Of a stretch of 64,000 nt of DNA, positions 33,720 to 41,236 are shown piece after piece. How positions within the stretch are numbered: position 1 is the first letter of the stretch; every line of letters begins with the position of its first letter. The notes under the pieces are model-generated. The model was not told the DNA's origin. It made no database searches and saw nothing but the letters and a program-made list of their open reading frames with translations. The stretch is taken from contig NZ_VIWT01000006.1 of assembly GCF_007829815.1 (NCBI RefSeq), positions 186,001 through 250,000 of the forward strand, in the 5' to 3' direction. The position numbers and the translations under genes are program-made. Origin of the DNA: Kitasatospora viridis (GTDB lineage: Bacteria; Actinomycetota; Actinomycetes; Streptomycetales; Streptomycetaceae).

Positions 33720-36097
33720 GGGTTTGTTCCTCCTGGCTGGGCGGATGATCGGTGGCGGGCCGCCACGACGGCCTGGCCGAGCGCCAGCCCCCCGTCGTTG
33801 GGCGGGACGAGTCGGTGGCGCAGCACGGTGAACCCGTCGGCGCGCAGGCCGTCGAGGCAGGCGGTGGCGAGCACCGCGTTGGCGAACACCCCGCCGCTGA
33901 GCGCCACGGTGTCCACCGCGTGCTCTTCCCGTGCCCGGCCGCAGATCTGACGGACCGTCATGGCGACGGCGTCGTGGAAGCGGGCGGCGAGCAGGGCCGG
34001 CGGCGTGCCGGCCCGCAGGCCGGCCGCCAGCGCGGCGAGCACCGGGGCGGCGTCGATCCGGTCGGGGCCGTCGCCGCCGGGGTGCACGGCGAAGCTCCAG
34101 CGCTCGCCGAGCGGGCCCGCCCAGCTCGCGGCGGCCGCCTCCAGCTCGATCGCGGCCTGGGCCTCGTACTCGGCCCGGTGGCAGACGCCGGCCAGCGAGG
34201 CGGCGGCGTCGAACAGCCGGCCCATGCTGGAGGTCGGCACGCAGTTCAGCCCGCGCTCCAACTGGCGGGCCAGCACCGCGCGTTCGGTGTCCGGGCAGGC
34301 GGTGGTGCAGGGCAGCGCCGGGTCCCAGGGCAGCCGGGCGGCGTGCAGGTGGGCCAGCGCCATCCGGTAGGGGAGGTGCACGGTGGCGTCCCCGCCCGGC
34401 AGCGGCACGTACGCCAGGTGCGCCAGGCGGCGGAAGCCGTCGTAGTCGGCGAGCAGCAACTCCCCGCCCCAGACGGCCCCGTCCTCGCCGAACCCGGTGC
34501 CGTCGAAGGCCACGCCGAGCACCGGGCGGGAGCCGTCCGCGCCGTTCTCGGCCAGCACGGCGGCGATGTGCGCGTGGTGGTGCTGCACGGTGCGCACCGG
34601 CCTGCCGCCCGCGTTGCGCCGGGCCCACCCGGTGGACCGGTAGCCGGGGTGCCGGTCGGTGGCGAGCACCTGCGGCACGGTGCCGGTGATCGCCTCCAGC
34701 TGGGCCTCGGCCCGCTCGAACGCGCTCTGGGTGGCCAGGTCGTCCATGTCGCCGATGTGCGCGGACAGCCAGGCCTGCCGGCCGGCGGCCAGGCAGAACG
34801 CGTTCTTCAGGTCCCCACCGGTCGCCAGCACCGGGTCGACGGCCACCGGCAGGGTGAGCGGCAGCGGGGCGTAGCCGCGCGAGCGGCGCACCGGCAGCAC
34901 CTCGCCCGCCACCACCCGCAGCACCGAGTCGTCGCACGGCACGTGGATCGCCCGGTCGTGGGTGAGCCAGGCATCCGCCAGTTCGCCGAGCCGCTCCAGC
35001 GCCTCCCGGTCGTCGGTGACGATGGGCTCGCCGGACAGGTTGCCGCTGGTCATCACCAGCGCCGACGGGCCGGGCGGATCGCCGGGCAGGCCGAGCAGCA
35101 GGTGGTGCAGCGGGGTGTAGGGGAGCATGACGCCCAGGTCGGGGCTGCCGGGCGCGACCTCGGCGCAGACTTGGTCGCCGCCCTGCGCCCTGCGGCGCAG
35201 CAGCACGATCGGCCGCCGGTTCCCGGTCAGCAACTCCCGCTCGGCGTCGCCCAGGTGCACCAGTGGCTCGACCACCGCGAGGTCGCGCACCATCAGCGCG
35301 AACGGCTTGCGCCCGCGCGCCTTGCGCCGCCGCAGCTCGGCGACGGCCGCGGTGTTTCCCGCGTCGCAGGCCAGGTGGTAGCCGCCCAGGCCCTTGACGG
35401 CGAGGATGCGGCCCGCACCCAGCATCCGCCGTGCTTCGGCCAGCGGTTCCGGCCGCTCCTCGACGCCCGAGACGCCCGAGATGCCCGAGACGGCCCGGAC
35501 CAGCAGCCGCAGCACCGGCCCGCAGTCGTGGCAGGCCACCGGCTGGGCGTGGAAGCGCCGGTCGGCCGGATCGGCGTACTCGGCGGCGCACCGCCCGCAC
35601 ATCGGGAACCGGGACATCGTGGTGTTCGCCCGGTCGTAGGGCAGCCCCGTGACGATGGTGAAGCGCGGACCGCAGTGCGTGCAGGTGATGAACGGGTGGC
35701 GGTGGCGCCGGTCCTGAGGATCCGTCAACTCGGCCAGGCAGTCCCGGCAGGTCGCGGTGTCGGGGGAGACCAGGGTGCGCGCAGCCCCGCCGCCGCGGGA
35801 GGCGCGGATGGTGAACCCCGTGCCGCCGGCGGCCGGCAGCACCTGGTGCTCGACGCCCTCGACCACGGCCAGCGGCGGCGCGTCGGCGGCGACCCGGCGG
35901 CAGAACGCGGCCACGGCGCCCGGGCCGCCCTCGACCTCGGCCAGCACGCCCTCGGCGGTGTTGGTCACCCAGCCCGCGAGCTCCAGGTCCCGGGCGAGCG
36001 CGAAGACGAACGGCCGGAAGCCCACCCCCTGGACGACGCCGCGCACCTGCACCCGGCGGCGCTCGGCCGCCACGGGCGCGCTGGTCAGCTCGGTCAC
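33689..36097 (-). CDS. hypF: Carbamoyltransferase HypF
   Basis: A multidomain enzyme of 802 residues that makes the cyanide precursor by carbamoylating HypE from carbamoyl phosphate. An N-terminal acylphosphatase-like domain (RGVVQGVGFRPFVF near residue 19) is followed by Cys-rich zinc motifs (CRDC, CTHC, CGRC, CHDC), a YrdC-like nucleotide-binding domain and a Kae1-like domain with QHHHAH. The length is slightly above the usual 750. A linker around residue 200 reads VSGISGVSGVEE and is low-complexity. It overlaps hypB by four bases. Confidence 0.96.
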   Translation of the reverse strand: MTELTSAPVAAERRRVQVRGVVQGVGFRPFVFALARDLELAGWVTNTAEGVLAEVEGGPGAVAAFCRRVAADAPPLAVVEGVEHQVLPAAGGTGFTIRASRGGGAARTLVSPDTATCRDCLAELTDPQDRRHRHPFITCTHCGPRFTIVTGLPYDRANTTMSRFPMCGRCAAEYADPADRRFHAQPVACHDCGPVLRLLVRAVSGISGVSGVEERPEPLAEARRMLGAGRILAVKGLGGYHLACDAGNTAAVAELRRRKARGRKPFALMVRDLAVVEPLVHLGDAERELLTGNRRPIVLLRRRAQGGDQVCAEVAPGSPDLGVMLPYTPLHHLLLGLPGDPPGPSALVMTSGNLSGEPIVTDDREALERLGELADAWLTHDRAIHVPCDDSVLRVVAGEVLPVRRSRGYAPLPLTLPVAVDPVLATGGDLKNAFCLAAGRQAWLSAHIGDMDDLATQSAFERAEAQLEAITGTVPQVLATDRHPGYRSTGWARRNAGGRPVRTVQHHHAHIAAVLAENGADGSRPVLGVAFDGTGFGEDGAVWGGELLLADYDGFRRLAHLAYVPLPGGDATVHLPYRMALAHLHAARLPWDPALPCTTACPDTERAVLARQLERGLNCVPTSSMGRLFDAAASLAGVCHRAEYEAQAAIELEAAAASWAGPLGERWSFAVHPGGDGPDRIDAAPVLAALAAGLRAGTPPALLAARFHDAVAMTVRQICGRAREEHAVDTVALSGGVFANAVLATACLDGLRADGFTVLRHRLVPPNDGGLALGQAVVAARHRSSAQPGGTNPCVWPYPAEC

Positions 36098-36894
36098 CGA
36101 GGCGCCACCGGACGGTGGCTGTGACCCGCGCCGTGCGCGTGCGAGTGCCCGTGGTCATGGCCGTGTTCGTGGTCGTGTTCGTGGTCGCGATCGTGGTCGT
36201 GCGCCTGACGGGCCATCACCGGCTGGTGCGCCGGCCCGGCTTCGGCGGCCGCCAGCGCCCGCTCCAGCAGCAGCCCGACGCCGTCCCCCCGCCGCGCGGA
36301 GGTGAACAGCACCTCCACCCCGGGGTTCACCCGCTGCACGTTGGCGAGGAACCCCGCCTCGTCGAACTCCACCGCCGCCGCCAGGTCGGTCTTGGTCACC
36401 AGCACCAGGTGCGCCAGCCCGAACGCCGACGGGTACTTGAGCGGCTTGTCCTCACCCTCGGTCACCGAGGCCAGTGCCACCCGCAGGGTCTCACCGAGGT
36501 CGTAGCCGGCGGGGCAGACCAGGTTGCCGACGTTCTCCACGAAGAGCAGCCGGGTCCGCTCGGGCAGCCACTCCGCCACGTGCCGGCGGAGCATGTCCGC
36601 CTCCAGGTGGCAGAGCCCGTCGGTGAGCACCTGGCGCACCGGCACCCCGGAGCGGGCCAGCCGGACCGCGTCGTTCTCGGTGGCCAGGTCGGCGGTCAGC
36701 GCCGCGACCGGGATGCCGCGCTCGGCGGCCAGCGTCAACTCGGCCTCCAGCAGCGCGGTCTTGCCGCTGCCGGGGCTGGAGAGCAGGTTCACCACCACGG
36801 TCCCGCGCGCCGCCAGCTCGTCCCGCAGGTGCTGGGCGCGGTGGTCGTTCTTGGCGAGTACCGCCTGCTGCAGATCGGTGACGCTGTCGCACAT
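36094..36894 (-). CDS. hypB: Nickel-inserting GTPase HypB with C-terminal His-rich tail
   Basis: A SIMIBI GTPase of 266 residues that delivers nickel with HypA. The P-loop SSPGSGKTAL is at residues 39-48; ATENDA, FVENVGNLVCPA and VTKTDL follow as the later G motifs. The N-terminus lacks the usual His stretch or CxxCGC site. Instead the last 40 residues alternate His with Asp, Glu, Gly and Ser (13 His between about residues 232 and 262), a presumed nickel store placed at the opposite end. The tail is encoded by degenerate 6-base repeats. It overlaps hypF by four bases. Confidence 0.96.
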   Translation of the reverse strand: MCDSVTDLQQAVLAKNDHRAQHLRDELAARGTVVVNLLSSPGSGKTALLEAELTLAAERGIPVAALTADLATENDAVRLARSGVPVRQVLTDGLCHLEADMLRRHVAEWLPERTRLLFVENVGNLVCPAGYDLGETLRVALASVTEGEDKPLKYPSAFGLAHLVLVTKTDLAAAVEFDEAGFLANVQRVNPGVEVLFTSARRGDGVGLLLERALAAAEAGPAHQPVMARQAHDHDRDHEHDHEHGHDHGHSHAHGAGHSHRPVAPR

Positions 36895-36898
36895 GGGC

Positions 36899-37288
36899 TC
36901 ACTCCTCCTCGATGGCTGCGGTGGCGGCCGTCGCCGCTTCGGGCTCGGCCCAGTGCACCGAGCCGATCTCCAACTCCCGGCCGCTCAGCAGCACCGTGTC
37001 GGCCGAATCGCAGGCCGGGCAGGCGAGTTGTGGCGGCAGTCCGGTCGCCCAGTCGTGCCCGCAGGCCCGGCACCGGGCCCGGCCTGCCAGCCACTCGGTG
37101 GCCAGCTCGGCGCCCGCCAACACCGTTCCCTCACAGGCGAGTTCGAAGCAGAAGGCAAGCGCGTCCGGCACCACGCCGGCCAACTCGCCGACCCGCAGCA
37201 CCACCCGCCGCACCGCGCCGATCCCACGCGCGCGGGCGGCGTCCGCGACCTGCTCGACCACCGCGAGCGCCAGCGACATCTCGTGCAC
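36899..37288 (-). CDS. hypA: Nickel chaperone HypA
   Basis: A nickel and zinc binding chaperone of 129 residues. MHEMSL provides His2, the nickel ligand. CRACG (Cys73, Cys76) and CPACD (Cys90, Cys93) form the structural zinc site. It starts at GTG 37288 with GAGGGAG seven bases upstream, and hypB follows after four bases. The C-terminus has an Ala/Glu extension. Its leader contains tandem repeats and a possible short ORF whose stop overlaps this ribosome site. Confidence 0.96.
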   Translation of the reverse strand: MHEMSLALAVVEQVADAARARGIGAVRRVVLRVGELAGVVPDALAFCFELACEGTVLAGAELATEWLAGRARCRACGHDWATGLPPQLACPACDSADTVLLSGRELEIGSVHWAEPEAATAATAAIEEE

Positions 37289-37300
37289 GGGACAACTCCC

Positions 37301-37366
37301 TCACCTTGCCGGGGACTTTCCGGCGGCCCGGTTCATTGCGGCCCGGTTCATTACAGCCCGGTTCAT
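37301..37366 (-). CDS. Possible 21-aa repeat leader peptide upstream of hypA
   Basis: An open frame of 21 codons contains three in-frame ATGs, each beginning a 5-residue repeat (MNRAV, MNRAA, MNRAA), then GKSPAR. Its TGA lies within the hypA ribosome-binding region (AGGTGAGGGAG), the geometry expected of a translated leader that couples to or attenuates hypA. There is no good ribosome site before it, and it may simply be a by-product of the DNA repeats. Treat as tentative. Confidence 0.25.
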   Translation of the reverse strand: MNRAVMNRAAMNRAAGKSPAR

Positions 37367-37367
37367 T
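37323..37367. repeat. Three tandem 15-bp repeats in the hypA leader
   Basis: The units are 37323-37337, 37338-37352 and 37353-37367. The first two are identical (GCGGCCCGGTTCATT) and the third differs at its first three bases (ACA). They lie 35 bases upstream of the hypA start. Fifteen base pairs is five codons and about 1.5 helical turns, so both a coding and a protein-binding reading are possible. Confidence 0.95.
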
Positions 37368-37375
37368 AAAGGGCG

Positions 37376-37401
37376 GTGGCGCGGAACCCGGTCCGCGCCA
37401 C
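37376..37401 (-). terminator. Hairpin between the 33-aa peptide gene and hypA (possible attenuator)
   Basis: A perfect 10-bp stem (37376-37385 with 37392-37401) and a 6-base loop are followed, in the direction of transcription, by CGCCCTTTA and then the repeats. It could partially terminate the hydrogenase transcript before hypA or protect an mRNA end. Confidence 0.5.
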
Positions 37402-37436
37402 GCCGCTGCTCCAGTCGGCCGTCAGCCGTTCGGCCG

Positions 37437-37538
37437 CTACATCGAGCGCATCCGCAGGTAGCGCTTGAGGTCGGGCAGATTGGCGGCGGCGACGCCGACG
37501 GCGGCCGCCACGACGGCCAGTCCGAGGAACTTCAGCAT
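37437..37538 (-). CDS. 33-aa single-helix membrane peptide (DUF6893-like)
   Basis: A very short gene. The product runs MLKFLGLAVVAAAVG, then VAAANLPDLKRYLRMRSM: one hydrophobic helix (residues about 4-21) and a basic amphipathic tail. A strong ribosome site (GGAAGGAGAG) ends seven bases before the ATG. It lies 36 bases after the protease stop, inside the hydrogenase operon. From memory, Streptomyces hydrogenase loci carry a small protein catalogued as DUF6893 at this place; I could not search. A membrane anchor or helper for the cytosolic-side hydrogenase is plausible but unproven. Confidence 0.8.
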   Translation of the reverse strand: MLKFLGLAVVAAAVGVAAANLPDLKRYLRMRSM

Positions 37539-37574
37539 GGGCGAACTCTCCTTCCGGGAGGATTGGTTGACGGT

Positions 37575-38072
37575 TCAGCCGGGGGTGGGTACGCCGACCA
37601 GGGCGAGCACCGTGGCGAGCGCCTCGTCGATCGCCGCACTGACCGGGGCGCTCAGTCCGATGCCCTCCTCGACGTCGGCGGGCTCGCAGCCGACCACCAG
37701 GATCCGGGCCGGCCGCCGGCCGCCGGTGCCGGCGCTGAGGGTGTCCAGCAGGGCGAGCACGGCGTCCGGCGTCATCCGGTGGCCGTCCACCGCCACGGGC
37801 CCGGCCGCCCGCTCCTGCGAGGCGTCGATCACGTGCACGGTGCCAGGGGGAGCGCCGCGCTGCATCGCGTCCAGCAGCACCACGGTGTCGTAGCCGTCGA
37901 GGATCTGGTAGGCGAGGTGGACCCCGCGCACGCCGGTGTCCACCGTGGTCACGTCGGGCGGCAGCGGCAGCCGGGCCAGCCGCTGCACCGCCTCGACGCC
38001 GAACCCGTCGTCGCCGAGGAAGATGTTGCCGATCCCGGCGACCAGCACCCGCCCGGCCTCCGGCGTGCTCAC
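37575..38072 (-). CDS. Hydrogenase maturation protease (HycI/HupD family)
   Basis: A nickel-dependent endopeptidase of 165 residues that should cut the C-terminal extension of HhyL after nickel insertion. VLVAGIGNIFLGDDGFG at residues about 9-25 contains the Asp/Glu-region ligand, followed by VDTGVRGVHL and LLDAMQRGAPPGTVHV. These are the family hallmarks. The start GTG overlaps the upstream stop (GTGA). Its substrate is almost certainly the large subunit encoded in the same operon, whose cleavage motif is present. Confidence 0.94.
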   Translation of the reverse strand: MSTPEAGRVLVAGIGNIFLGDDGFGVEAVQRLARLPLPPDVTTVDTGVRGVHLAYQILDGYDTVVLLDAMQRGAPPGTVHVIDASQERAAGPVAVDGHRMTPDAVLALLDTLSAGTGGRRPARILVVGCEPADVEEGIGLSAPVSAAIDEALATVLALVGVPTPG

Positions 38073-39460
38073 GACTCCTCCAGCAGCGCCAGCTCGTCGG
38101 GCTGGAAGTACCAGAACCGGCCCTGCAACCGCCGCAGTTCGGTGCCGGGGTCGTCCTCCAGGGTGACCGCCACGTGCACCCCGCCGTCCACGTCCTGGAT
38201 CACCGCCTCCACCGTGGCCCGCCGTCCGATCAGGAAGAGGTCCTGCGCGTCGGTGCGCCGCAGCCCGGGCTTGAGCACCACCCGGGAGCCGGCCGCGACC
38301 GCCACGCCGTCCACCAGCACGTGGTCCGTGGCCGGGTCCACCGAGCTGTCGGCCTCCGGGTTCCACCAGGGCGTCGCGGTCTCCAGCGGCGAGTCCGGCG
38401 GGGCCGTCACCTCGCGCAGGCCGCGCACCGCGCCGTGCAGCCGCTCCATGATCTCCGGCGGCAGCGAGTCGGCGAGGTCGATCACGGCGGCCGCGCGGTC
38501 GTCGGTGCCCCGGGCCTCGCGCTTCTCCTGCTCGGTGAGGGTGGCCGTGCGCAGCGCCAGGATCTCGTCGATCTCCAGCGAGTCGTACAGCGCGCCCGGG
38601 CTCTCCGGCGCGATCCTCGGGTGGTCCTCCAGGATGATCGGCGAGCAGAGCAGCACGTCGTCACCGCCGTCGTTGCCCGCCAGCACCGGCCAGCCGCGCT
38701 CGTTGCGGCACTCCACGGCGGCCGGGCGGGCCCACTCGGGCGGGTCGGTCATTGACAGGAACCGACCCGCCGTCAGGCCCAGCAGCAGGTGGACGGCGAC
38801 CAGGGCGTGCGGCAGCGCGGCCTCCCGCCCGTCCGGCACCGGCCGGTCCTGCCGGTACCCGTTGGCGGTCTCGGCGACCAGCCGCACCAGCCCGTACGGC
38901 CCGGGGAGTTCCACGGCCGTCAGCCGCAGCACCCCGTCCACCCGGCCCAGCTGCCGCACCAGCCGGCCCACCACGGCACCGTCCTCGGTGACCGGCTCGG
39001 TCAGCTCGGCGGCCGCGCGGGTGAAGGGCAGCTCGACCCCGCCGTCGAACAGCGCGTCGACCGGCACGGTCAGCTGCACCTGCTCCTCGACGCCCTCGTC
39101 CCACGGCACCAGCACCCGGTCCGCGAGCTCCAACCGGTCGGCCTGCGCCCAGCCGCCCTCCGGCAGCGCGGCCTGCACCGTCCGGCGCTGGGCCCGCAGG
39201 AACCGCAGGCAGATGCGCAACTCGGCGCCCGGGCGCGGCTCCAGCAGGCACTCGGTGCGCTGCACGCAGTGCTCGCCGCTGTCCTCGCACCAGCCCTCGG
39301 GCATCAGCACCCCGAACTGCCAGCGCATCCGGTTCTTGGCGGCCGAGGCCCGGTAGGGGTAGAGCACGTAGCCCTCGTAGAGCACCGCGTCGGCCACCTG
39401 ACGGGCCGTCGCGAACCGGGCGTCGAGCGCCGTGCCGGCGCCGGTGTCGGTGTGGGTCAC
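38069..39460 (-). CDS. Conserved hydrogenase-locus protein, 463 aa
   Basis: I do not recognise a characterised family. An N-terminal region (AVLYEGYVLYPYRAS, NRMRWQFGVLMPEGW, HCVQRTECLLE) is rich in aromatics and Cys. The middle contains an all-beta stretch and then HALVAVHLLLGL and a helix with LCSPIILEDHPRIAP. The last 85 residues look like a small SH3-like barrel (VLVDGVAVAAGSRVVL, ATVEAVIQDVDGGVHVAV, GRFWYFQPDEL). No signal peptide or membrane helix. It overlaps both neighbours by four bases, so it is made in step with the hydrogenase and probably helps assemble or regulate it. Confidence 0.85.
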   Translation of the reverse strand: MTHTDTGAGTALDARFATARQVADAVLYEGYVLYPYRASAAKNRMRWQFGVLMPEGWCEDSGEHCVQRTECLLEPRPGAELRICLRFLRAQRRTVQAALPEGGWAQADRLELADRVLVPWDEGVEEQVQLTVPVDALFDGGVELPFTRAAAELTEPVTEDGAVVGRLVRQLGRVDGVLRLTAVELPGPYGLVRLVAETANGYRQDRPVPDGREAALPHALVAVHLLLGLTAGRFLSMTDPPEWARPAAVECRNERGWPVLAGNDGGDDVLLCSPIILEDHPRIAPESPGALYDSLEIDEILALRTATLTEQEKREARGTDDRAAAVIDLADSLPPEIMERLHGAVRGLREVTAPPDSPLETATPWWNPEADSSVDPATDHVLVDGVAVAAGSRVVLKPGLRRTDAQDLFLIGRRATVEAVIQDVDGGVHVAVTLEDDPGTELRRLQGRFWYFQPDELALLEES

Positions 39461-40107
39461 GGGGCTGCCACCTCGGGGGTCTCGGCGTGGGCGAGCAGGG
39501 CGGCGACGGTCGCCTCCCAGGACGGCAGGGCGTGCCGGGAGCGGTACTCCAGCAGCGCGTCCATCGCGGCCCCGGGCAGCCGCAGCCACCCGCAGCCGGG
39601 GAAGTGCTGCTCCACCATCTCGCGCCAGGTGTCCACGGGCAGCAGGCAGTTGGCCTCCCGGTCCCACGGCACCGGGTGGACGGCGAAGCCCTGCGGCCCG
39701 CTGAACACCGTCCCGGAGAAGAGCAGCAGCAGCGGGATCCCGCCCTCGGCCAGCGCCGCGAAGTAGCGCGCGGCGGCGACGTCCATGTCGTAACTGCACG
39801 GCACCGCCAGCTCGATCTCGGTCGAGCCGGTGAATCCCGGTACCACGGTGGAGACTTGGGCGAACTGCAGCGGGTGCATGGTGTGCGGCCAGCGGTCCCG
39901 GGTGCCGAACAGGTCGGCCAGCCGGGCCTCCTCCGCCGGGCCGTAGCGCCGCCGCCCCGGCTCGACGCGCAACTGGCAGCGCAGCGCCATCGCGTGCACC
40001 CGGGTGTCCGGCGTCTCGGCGGTGATCCGCAGGCCGAACTGCAGGGTCGGCCCCACCGCGTACCGCTCGGCCCGCACCCCGGTGCAGGCGAACCCGACCC
40101 CGCTCAC
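39457..40107 (-). CDS. Conserved hydrogenase-locus protein, 216 aa (DUF6084-like)
   Basis: A soluble protein of 216 residues with no known function. LQFGLRITAETPDTRVHAMALRC suggests a beta-sandwich. CSYDMDVAAARYFAALAEGGIPLLLLFSGTVF and the C-terminal helix with FPGCGWLRL, AMDALLEYRSRHALPSWEATV are its conserved features. Streptomyces annotations, as I recall them, place a DUF6084 protein here in the same operon. The GTG start overlaps the upstream stop by four bases. A structural or chaperone role for the hydrogenase is inferred from context only. Confidence 0.85.
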   Translation of the reverse strand: MSGVGFACTGVRAERYAVGPTLQFGLRITAETPDTRVHAMALRCQLRVEPGRRRYGPAEEARLADLFGTRDRWPHTMHPLQFAQVSTVVPGFTGSTEIELAVPCSYDMDVAAARYFAALAEGGIPLLLLFSGTVFSGPQGFAVHPVPWDREANCLLPVDTWREMVEQHFPGCGWLRLPGAAMDALLEYRSRHALPSWEATVAALLAHAETPEVAAP

Positions 40108-40733
40108 GCCGGCCTCCGCTCGGCCACGCCGGCCCGCCCGCGCAGCCCGGCGAGGAACTCGCGCAGCCGGGCGCGCACTTCGGGGCCGCCGTCGAACCCG
40201 TGCCAGTGCTGGCGCAGCTGCCCGACCAGCCCGTAGGCCGTGTCCACCGGCACCAGCGCGCACAGCTCCTCGCCGTCCACCCGCACCAGCAGCAGCGCCT
40301 CGACGTCCGGCAGCAGCAGGCCGGCCAGGGCGGTGGCCTGCTCCAGCGTCTCCCAGGAGCCCGGTCCGAGGTCGCTCTCGGTCGGCCCGGCCGGGCTCGG
40401 GTAGACGGCCAGCGGCCGGCCGGACACCGAGTTGTGCAGCAGGAACGCCACACCCACCGGAATGCCCAGCGACTCCCACAGCCCGGCGCCCAGTTGAACC
40501 TGAGGGTCCGTCAGATACCGTTGTGGGACGGCGCGGAACCGCCCCTCCCCGGCGCCGTCGCGGTCCAGTAGCAGCGTGCAGGGCGGACAGGCGCAGGCCA
40601 GCGAGCGCCGCTCGACGTCCACCAGGTGCCGGTGCTCCCCGGCCAGCGCCAGCCCGCACAGCTCGCACCGCTCGACCGGCGGCGCGGGCGCGGTGAGGAA
40701 CCGGCGCAGCCCGCTCGCGGCCGGCGCGCTCAC
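40104..40733 (-). CDS. Cys-rich conserved hydrogenase-locus protein, 209 aa (DUF5947-like)
   Basis: A soluble protein of 209 residues. Its N-terminal third contains CELCG (Cys23, Cys26), HRH (His34, His36) and CACPPC (Cys47, Cys49, Cys52), a pattern like a rubredoxin or zinc ribbon and suited to one Fe or Zn. The rest is alpha/beta with an Asp/Glu-rich middle (LLLPDVEALLLVRVDGEEL). As I recall, Streptomyces annotations call this DUF5947. It overlaps both neighbours by four bases. An electron-transfer or metal-handling partner of the hydrogenase is a fair hypothesis. Confidence 0.85.
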   Translation of the reverse strand: MSAPAASGLRRFLTAPAPPVERCELCGLALAGEHRHLVDVERRSLACACPPCTLLLDRDGAGEGRFRAVPQRYLTDPQVQLGAGLWESLGIPVGVAFLLHNSVSGRPLAVYPSPAGPTESDLGPGSWETLEQATALAGLLLPDVEALLLVRVDGEELCALVPVDTAYGLVGQLRQHWHGFDGGPEVRARLREFLAGLRGRAGVAERRPA

Positions 40734-41236
40734 CGCTGCGCCGCCGGCCGGGCGCCGATCTGCAGCAGCACCGGCTCGCGGGGCGCCTCGCCCAGCTCGA
40801 CCGCCGACACCTCGGGGGCGAAGCAGGACAGCGCCGACTCGATCCGGGCCCGCACCGCGTCGCCGGACCCGCACCCGCAGCCCTGCGCCGCGCCGGCGGT
40901 CAACCGCAGCCCACCGGTGGCCGGATCGAAGCCCGCCACCTCGTAGGAGGTGGCGTCGGCGGCCGCCAGCGCCCGCCCGATCCGGGCGTGCACGTCCTCC
41001 GGGTGCAGGTCGTGCAGCACCAGCAGGCCGGCCGCCAGCTCGTCGCCGAGCAGCGCCTCCAGCGGCGCGCCGGAGCGCCCGGAGAGCAGCGACACCATCC
41101 GGGTGAGCCCCTCGCCGTACAGCGCCATCAGCGCCCGCACCAGCTCCTCGACGCTCTCCCGGGTGCGCGGGTCGGCGGTGGCGGACAGCCGCTCCAGCAG
41201 CTCGTCGACGCGGCGCCCCGCCGCCTCCACGCTCAT
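40730..41236 (-). CDS. NifU-like protein of the hydrogenase operon
   Basis: A 168-residue protein. The C-terminal part resembles the NifU scaffold domain (LRLTAGAAQGCGCGSGD, then VRARIESALSCFAPEVSAVEL), with a C-x-C instead of the usual C-x-x-C and a further Cys after it. The N-terminal 80 residues are helical (RRVDELLERLSATADPRTRE). NifU-type proteins carry nascent FeS clusters; here it likely serves the hydrogenase small subunit. The ATG start overlaps the hhyL stop (ATGA). GCGC in place of a canonical CxxC is worth noting. Confidence 0.87.
   Translation of the reverse strand: MSVEAAGRRVDELLERLSATADPRTRESVEELVRALMALYGEGLTRMVSLLSGRSGAPLEALLGDELAAGLLVLHDLHPEDVHARIGRALAAADATSYEVAGFDPATGGLRLTAGAAQGCGCGSGDAVRARIESALSCFAPEVSAVELGEAPREPVLLQIGARPAAQR

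Noticed and set aside
33414..36158. Long frame suggesting a 914-aa HypC fusion
   Set aside because: Only the last 101 codons, from MCLAVPGRVL, are HypC; the part before it is an out-of-frame reading of hypF.
37323..37367. Tandem repeats as a CRISPR array
   Set aside because: The units are 15 bp, adjacent and without spacers, and no cas genes are present.
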